Shown here: positions 60,450 to 64,000 of the stretch, in pieces | Layout of the letters: every line of letters begins with the position of its first letter | Position numbering within the stretch: position 1 is the first letter of the stretch | NCBI GenBank assembly: GCA_044221555.1 | Contig: JBGAOY010000001.1 | Coordinates: 976,921-1,040,920 of the forward strand | Length of the DNA stretch: 64,000 bases | Origin: JAEUJM01 sp044221555 | GTDB taxonomy: Bacteria > Actinomycetota > Acidimicrobiia > Acidimicrobiales > DATDAH01 | Direction of reading: 5' to 3' | The notes under the pieces: generated by a model | Told to the model about the DNA's origin: nothing | What the model saw: the letters and a program-made list of their open reading frames with translations, nothing else | Database searches by the model: none | Program-made: the position numbers and the translations under genes

Positions 60450-62540
60450 ATGGCCCGACCACGCGCAGGCAGCGAGCCCCCGAGCGACCGGCGCCGACCG
60501 ACCGACGTGTCCGAGGTCGGCCTCGGCGAGGGAGGCGGCGGCGAGGGGGGTGCCGGCCCGGTCGGCTGGGCGCTGTCGCTGTCGCTGGTGGCGGCGGTGC
60601 TCGCGGCGACGTCGCCGAACACGCGCACCACGGTCCTCGCCTGCCTGGTCGCGCTGGTCGCGTGGGCTGTGATGGTGCTCGATGCGCTGATCGGTCGGCC
60701 TCGGGCCGGGCCCCGGCGATCGGTGCTGGCGGCGCGGCCGGCGCGATCGACCGCCACGTTGCTCCTCGCCGGCGCCTGCCTCGCCGCCCCGCTCACCGCC
60801 CTGGTCACCGGCCTGGTCGCCGCCCTCGTGGCCGCATCGCTGCTGCTGCAGGCCCACCTGCTCGTACGGTCCGGGACCGAGCTCCGGGTGTGGCGGACCG
60901 TGCTCTCGCGTGCCCCGTGGGCGGTGCTGCTCGTGGGCGCGGGGATCGCCACCACGATCGCGTCGCCGGCCCTCGGATGGCCGCTCGTGGCCGTCGGCGC
61001 GACCGTCATCGCCGGCGTCGGTGTGTGCGCCGTCGCCGGTGGCGGTGTGTGCGCCGTCGCCGGTGTCGGTGGCGGCGCCCGTGCCGGTGTCGGCGCCCCT
61101 GGCCCCCGGCCGGGCGGACTCCGCTGGGCACCGGCGGGTGCACCGGGCCCCTCCGAGCCCCGCCGCCGTCACCGGGGCGCCATCACCGTCACGGTGGTGT
61201 GCCTCGTCGCCCTCTTCCTGATCGGCGTCGACCGCCAGGTCGATCGGTTCAACCAGCAACCGGAGACCGTGCTCAACGCCCACGACCAGGGCGCCTACCT
61301 GCGGTACGCCCAGAAGCTCAGCGACCTGCCCGACGAGGTGGTGGCGAACCGGTTGCAGCTCCCGCTCTATCCTTACCTGGTCAGCCTGGCGCCGGGGAGC
61401 AGAGGCGAGTGGAGTGGGCGCTTCCACGCGGCGTTGCGCATCAACGTCGCCATCGCCCTCGCCGGCCTGGCCGCGATCGGTTGGTGGGCGGCCCGGACCG
61501 CGGGACGGTGGGCCGCCCTCGTGAGCGTCACGCTGGTCGGCCTGTCGATGTTCCTGTTCCTCGCGAGCTGGGTGCTGGCCGACGTGCTCTCGGCCCTCCT
61601 GTTCACCGCCTGGCTCGGCGTCGGGTGGCGGCTGCTGCAGCGGCCGAGCGCGCTGCTCGGCGCCGCCGCCGGAACGTTGGCCGGCCTCACGTTCCTCAGC
61701 AAGGCCATCGCCGTGGCACCCCTCGGCCTCCTCCTGCTGCTGTGCCTCGTGGCCGCCGCCGCGCCGCCGGCGCTGGGTGGTGCGCCCCGCCGGCGCACGG
61801 CCTACCTGGCCGCGGGTGCGGCGACGGCGTTCCTGTTCGTGCTGACGGTGGCGCCCTACGCCAGCAACAGCCAGCGCGTGTACGGGAGCCCGACGTTCAA
61901 CATCACCACCAGCTACGACCTGTGGCTGGACACCGGCGCGCAGGCCGCGGCGATCCCGTCCTGGGGCTGGGTTCGCGAGCGGACCGCCCGAGCGGAAGGC
62001 GAGGACTCGCCCGTGCTGGCCCGCCCCCCGAACGACCTGCCGTCACCGGCGAAGTACGCACGCGAGCACGACGTCGGTGACGTGGTCGACCGGCTGATCA
62101 CCGGCTGGGGCGCGCAATGGGACATCGCCCGCACGGGGCGCATCTGGGAGGGCGACTTCGGCTACGGGACCACCACCGTCCTGCTGCTGGCCATGGCGAT
62201 GACCTCCCTCGCCGTGGCCGGCGAACGGGCACGCCGCCGCCTGTGGCGCGACCGGCTCGGGGTGGCGCTCATCGCGGTCTCCCTGTCGACGCTGGCGCTC
62301 GGTGTGGCCTGGTGGTTCCCCGTCGGGTCGGGCAACCGTTACCTGCTGCCCGTCTTCCTCCCTGGCGTGCTGCTCTGCGTGTGGGTCATCCACCGAGGGC
62401 TGTCGCCCTGGTCGCTCCGGTGGCGGGGCCGTCCGATCCGGGCCGACACCGCGGTGTTCGCTGCCCTGGCGGTGCCGATCGTGGCGGTGTCGGTGTGGAA
62501 CGCCCTCGTACTGTCAGGTCGCACCCTGGGCGGGTACTGA
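60450..62540 (+). CDS. Polytopic membrane glycosyltransferase-like protein (GT39/ArnT-like)
   Basis: 696 residues. The first ~215 residues contain several membrane segments (GWALSLSLVAAVLAAT, VLACLVALVAWAVMVL, LLLAGACLAAPLTALVTGLVAALVAASLLL) and a Gly/Val/Ala repeat. Then ITVTVVCLVALFLIGVDR leads into a GT-C core: VLNAHDQGAYLRYAQKLSD carries the acidic residue of the first outside loop, LPLYPYLVSLAPGSRGEW and LTFLSKAIAVAPLGLLLLL follow the usual order, and WWFPVGSGNRYLLPVFLPGVLL is near the C-terminus. Sugar transfer from a lipid carrier is inferred. ATG at 60450. Overlaps the small gene on the opposite strand at its 3-prime end. Confidence 0.75.
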   Translation: MARPRAGSEPPSDRRRPTDVSEVGLGEGGGGEGGAGPVGWALSLSLVAAVLAATSPNTRTTVLACLVALVAWAVMVLDALIGRPRAGPRRSVLAARPARSTATLLLAGACLAAPLTALVTGLVAALVAASLLLQAHLLVRSGTELRVWRTVLSRAPWAVLLVGAGIATTIASPALGWPLVAVGATVIAGVGVCAVAGGGVCAVAGVGGGARAGVGAPGPRPGGLRWAPAGAPGPSEPRRRHRGAITVTVVCLVALFLIGVDRQVDRFNQQPETVLNAHDQGAYLRYAQKLSDLPDEVVANRLQLPLYPYLVSLAPGSRGEWSGRFHAALRINVAIALAGLAAIGWWAARTAGRWAALVSVTLVGLSMFLFLASWVLADVLSALLFTAWLGVGWRLLQRPSALLGAAAGTLAGLTFLSKAIAVAPLGLLLLLCLVAAAAPPALGGAPRRRTAYLAAGAATAFLFVLTVAPYASNSQRVYGSPTFNITTSYDLWLDTGAQAAAIPSWGWVRERTARAEGEDSPVLARPPNDLPSPAKYAREHDVGDVVDRLITGWGAQWDIARTGRIWEGDFGYGTTTVLLLAMAMTSLAVAGERARRRLWRDRLGVALIAVSLSTLALGVAWWFPVGSGNRYLLPVFLPGVLLCVWVIHRGLSPWSLRWRGRPIRADTAVFAALAVPIVAVSVWNALVLSGRTLGGY
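61019..61066 (+). repeat. 24-bp in-frame tandem repeat
   Basis: Two copies of a 24-bp unit (CGGTGTGTGCGCCGTCGCCGGT plus 2 bases) encode GVCAVAG units inside the membrane protein, followed by a GVGGGARAGVGAP stretch. Likely slippage-prone. Confidence 0.7.
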
Positions 62541-62759
62541 CCGGGCGTCCACCGCACCGGCCGGCCCGAGGCCCTCCACGGCACAGCCGACGGTGCCGTT
62601 GGTGACCAGCAGCGTCACGCCCGCCACCAGCAGCGCCACCGCCAGCGCGCCCTCCACCGAGAGGCGGCGGCCCTTGACCGCGCGGGCCAGCAGCACCAGG
62701 CCGGCGACGATGGCGAAGCCGGCCAGCGGCAACCGCGGCTGCAGGACGTCACACGGCAC
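62514..62759 (-). CDS. Small two-helix membrane protein (hypothetical)
   Basis: 81 residues from a GTG at 62759. Two hydrophobic helices, LAGFAIVAGLVLLARAV and ALAVALLVAGVTLLVTNG, joined by a basic KGRRLS loop; a short Cys-containing tail follows. No family recognised. Its 3-prime end overlaps the convergent glycosyltransferase-like gene by 27 bases, which weakens the call, but the sequence composition is that of a real membrane protein rather than an antisense shadow. Confidence 0.45.
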   Translation of the reverse strand: MPCDVLQPRLPLAGFAIVAGLVLLARAVKGRRLSVEGALAVALLVAGVTLLVTNGTVGCAVEGLGPAGAVDARSVPAQGAT

Positions 62760-62817
62760 GCCGAGACCCTCTCACGCGCGAGGCCCTGCCGGACGACCCG
62801 CGTGTGGCGAGCAGGGG

Positions 62818-62845
62818 GCGACCGACGTGAGGCGACCGACGTGAG
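62818..62845. repeat. 14-bp tandem repeat, two copies
   Basis: GCGACCGACGTGAG at 62818-62831 and 62832-62845, in a 237-base stretch (62760-62996) that otherwise holds only the hairpin at 62929-62972. Confidence 0.8.
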
Positions 62846-62928
62846 GCGAGCGACAACCGGCCAGGGGCGGGCGGCGGGCAGCGAGCGGCGGGCGGCGTGG
62901 CCGATCACCCTCGCAGGGCCACACCGTT

Positions 62929-62972
62929 CTGGCTCCCGATTCGACCGCCAGGGCAGTCGAATCGGGAGCCAG
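62929..62972 (-). terminator. Perfect 16-bp inverted repeat with 12-base loop
   Basis: CTGGCTCCCGATTCGA at 62929-62944 and its exact reverse complement at 62957-62972. It begins about 25 bases after the stop of the minus-strand thioesterase-like gene, the right place for a terminator. No U-tract follows on either strand, as is common in high-GC actinobacteria. A protein-binding or recombination site cannot be excluded. Confidence 0.6.
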
Positions 62973-62996
62973 TTCCAGACCTATCCGGCCGGCCCC

Positions 62997-63758
62997 TCAG
63001 ACCGCGGTCGGCGGTCGCTCCCCCAGCAGCTCGAGCAGTGGATGGGCCAGGTGGTGCACGTGCGCCTCGTCGAGCACGAGCCGGTGGTCGACGGCCAGGT
63101 CGACCACGGTCACCGAGCGCACGTACGGGGCCCATCCCAACGTCGGGCCCCGCGAGGCCACGCCCTGCGACCAGAACAGGTGCAGGTCGCCGTCGAACGG
63201 GCGCGGCCGCCAGGAGGGACCGGTGAGGGCCCGGAGGGCGGCCCGGGTGCGGCGCCGGCGCCGCTCGTCCCGGTCGAGGCCGGGCCGGTGGGATCCCAAG
63301 GCGTCCACCCGTGCCATCAACCGTCGGACCGCCCGATCGGGCCCCGCCGGCAGCGTCGTTCGGCCCGGGGCCCCCGGCAGGCGGCCCGGCCCGCAGTCGA
63401 CGACGCCCGTCAGTGCCACCGATTCGCCCTCGGTCCGCAGCAGGCGGGCCACCTCGAACGCGAGGATGCCGCCGGCGCCGACGCCGAGGAGGTGGAACGG
63501 GCCCCGGGCCGGCCCGCGCTGCAGATCGGCCACGTAACGCAGGGCCAGCCGCTCGGCCGACGAGAACCCCACGCGGCCGTCGGGCCCCAGCGGCGCCTCG
63601 ATGCCGCACACCGGCTGCTCGGGGCCCAGCGCCACCACCAGCGGGGCGAAGGCGTCCAGCGACCCGTCCTCGTCGTGCAGCAGGTGGAGCACCGGCCGGC
63701 CCGCGCCGCCGGCCTGCAGCTCCACGACGGCCGACCGCCGCGCGAGCCCAGTCGTCAC
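62997..63758 (-). CDS. Thioesterase-like alpha/beta hydrolase with nucleophile Ser replaced by Gly
   Basis: 253 residues from GTG 63758 (an in-frame ATG at 63818 gives 273). It aligns along its length with the thioesterase part of the gene at 56600: VLHLLHDEDGSLDAFAPLVVALG, QPVCGIEAPLGPDGRVGF, LLGVGAGGILAFEVARLL, VALTGVVDCGPGRL and LAVDHRLVL. The nucleophile motif is GYSFGG in the relative and GVGAGG here, so the Ser is Gly (about residue 94), while the His region is kept. It probably cannot work as a normal thioesterase. It may bind a carrier or acyl chain or be an acyltransferase relic. Encoded just after the unrecognised gene that runs off the window. Confidence 0.72.
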   Translation of the reverse strand: MTTGLARRSAVVELQAGGAGRPVLHLLHDEDGSLDAFAPLVVALGPEQPVCGIEAPLGPDGRVGFSSAERLALRYVADLQRGPARGPFHLLGVGAGGILAFEVARLLRTEGESVALTGVVDCGPGRLPGAPGRTTLPAGPDRAVRRLMARVDALGSHRPGLDRDERRRRRTRAALRALTGPSWRPRPFDGDLHLFWSQGVASRGPTLGWAPYVRSVTVVDLAVDHRLVLDEAHVHHLAHPLLELLGERPPTAV

Positions 63759-63805
63759 TCGCCGGACTCGGAGGGAGGCACCAATTGGTACGAGGTGGCG
63801 GTCAT
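63755..63805 (-). other. 16-codon ORF bridging two genes by start/stop overlaps
   Basis: ATG at 63805 overlaps the TGA of the upstream gene (ATGA) and its own TGA overlaps the GTG at 63758 (GTGA). It reads MTATSYQLVPPSESGE. It could be a coupling peptide; if the thioesterase-like gene starts at ATG 63818 it is meaningless. Confidence 0.2.
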
Positions 63806-64000
63806 GACCGAGCGCCATCCCCTCCGGGTCTGGCGAGGACCTCGGCAATGTCCTTCTTGAGCCGGCACCATGCGTCGAGCTCGTTGATCGGCCCGTGCAG
63901 GTCAAGGCGCTGGAGCAACAGTCGTCGGTGGCGTCCGAAGTCCCGGAGGAACTGCTCGCGGCGGCGCCTCCCCCTCGGCTCCGCCGCTTCCAGCAGGACG
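63802..64000 (-). CDS. C-terminal end of an unrecognised gene (partial)
   Basis: Only the last 65 residues are inside the window. The sequence is basic and helical (RGRRRREQFLRDFGRHRRLLLQRL, then GPINELDAWCRLKKDIAEVL) and ends ARPGGDGARS. No family recognised. Its stop lies just upstream of the thioesterase-like gene on the same strand, so the two are probably one operon. Confidence 0.5.
   Translation of the reverse strand, partial: VLLEAAEPRGRRRREQFLRDFGRHRRLLLQRLDLHGPINELDAWCRLKKDIAEVLARPGGDGARS

Noticed and set aside
62929..62972. Phage or integrase attachment site
   Set aside because: No integrase or tRNA is adjacent; placement after a stop codon favours a terminator.
1..64000. Insertion of the locus by a recognisable mobile element
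   Set aside because: No transposase, integrase, plasmid or conjugation gene and no flanking direct repeats were seen; composition looks uniform by eye.

Overview
High-GC (roughly 70 percent or more) DNA with GTG/TTG starts, GTGA/ATGA start-stop overlaps and many TANNNT hexamers 6-9 nt upstream of start codons (the leaderless arrangement common in Actinomycetota). Together with the gene families present, this suggests an actinobacterial chromosome, perhaps class Acidimicrobiia; the class is inference, as no rRNA or marker gene is present. No tRNA, rRNA, CRISPR, IS element or integrase was seen, and no gene-free stretch exceeds 300 bases.

Layout. 1-805 (-): edge of a radical SAM gene. 872-7898 (+): operon of five GT-B glycosyltransferases ending in a radical SAM gene. 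7957-12444: three radical SAM/twitch genes. 12464-18391: three SGNH-hydrolase-like membrane proteins on - (one with its catalytic residues lost) and a fourth on +. 18482-24320: a B12-type radical SAM enzyme, another twitch radical SAM enzyme, an Asp/Asn-hydroxylase-like protein and two PhyH-like dioxygenases. 24394-26291: a lipoprotein and a fifth SGNH protein. 26295-33884 (-): three very large paralogous B12-binding radical SAM enzymes. 33910-38485 (+): a hydroxylase, a radical SAM enzyme and a GT39-DUF2231 fusion. 38523-42385 (-): a fourth large B12 radical SAM enzyme and a PhyH protein. 42460-48832 (+): an ABC-2 permease, an ATPase with two nucleotide-binding domains in one chain, a PhyH protein and a radical SAM/twitch/PAS-like enzyme. 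48917-53829: right-handed beta-helix protein, GT2 and DUF4012 protein. 53896-60325: TIGR01777-type SDR, HAD phosphatase, degenerate GT-B protein, a four-part protein (A-like remnant, PCP, thioesterase, Asp hydroxylase) and an SDR. 60450-end: polytopic glycosyltransferase-like protein, small membrane protein, a thioesterase-like protein with a replaced nucleophile, and the tail of an unrecognised gene.

How it may work together (inference): the Wzm/Wzt-type exporter, glycosyltransferases, GT39-like proteins, DUF4012 and membrane-anchored SGNH proteins point to assembly and extracytoplasmic modification of a surface glycan. Thirteen radical SAM enzymes, four PhyH-like and three AspH-like oxygenases and a PCP-thioesterase protein suggest that the glycan, or an amino-acyl/peptidyl substituent on it, is heavily tailored by radical and hydroxylation chemistry. 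I do not recognise this combination as a described pathway.
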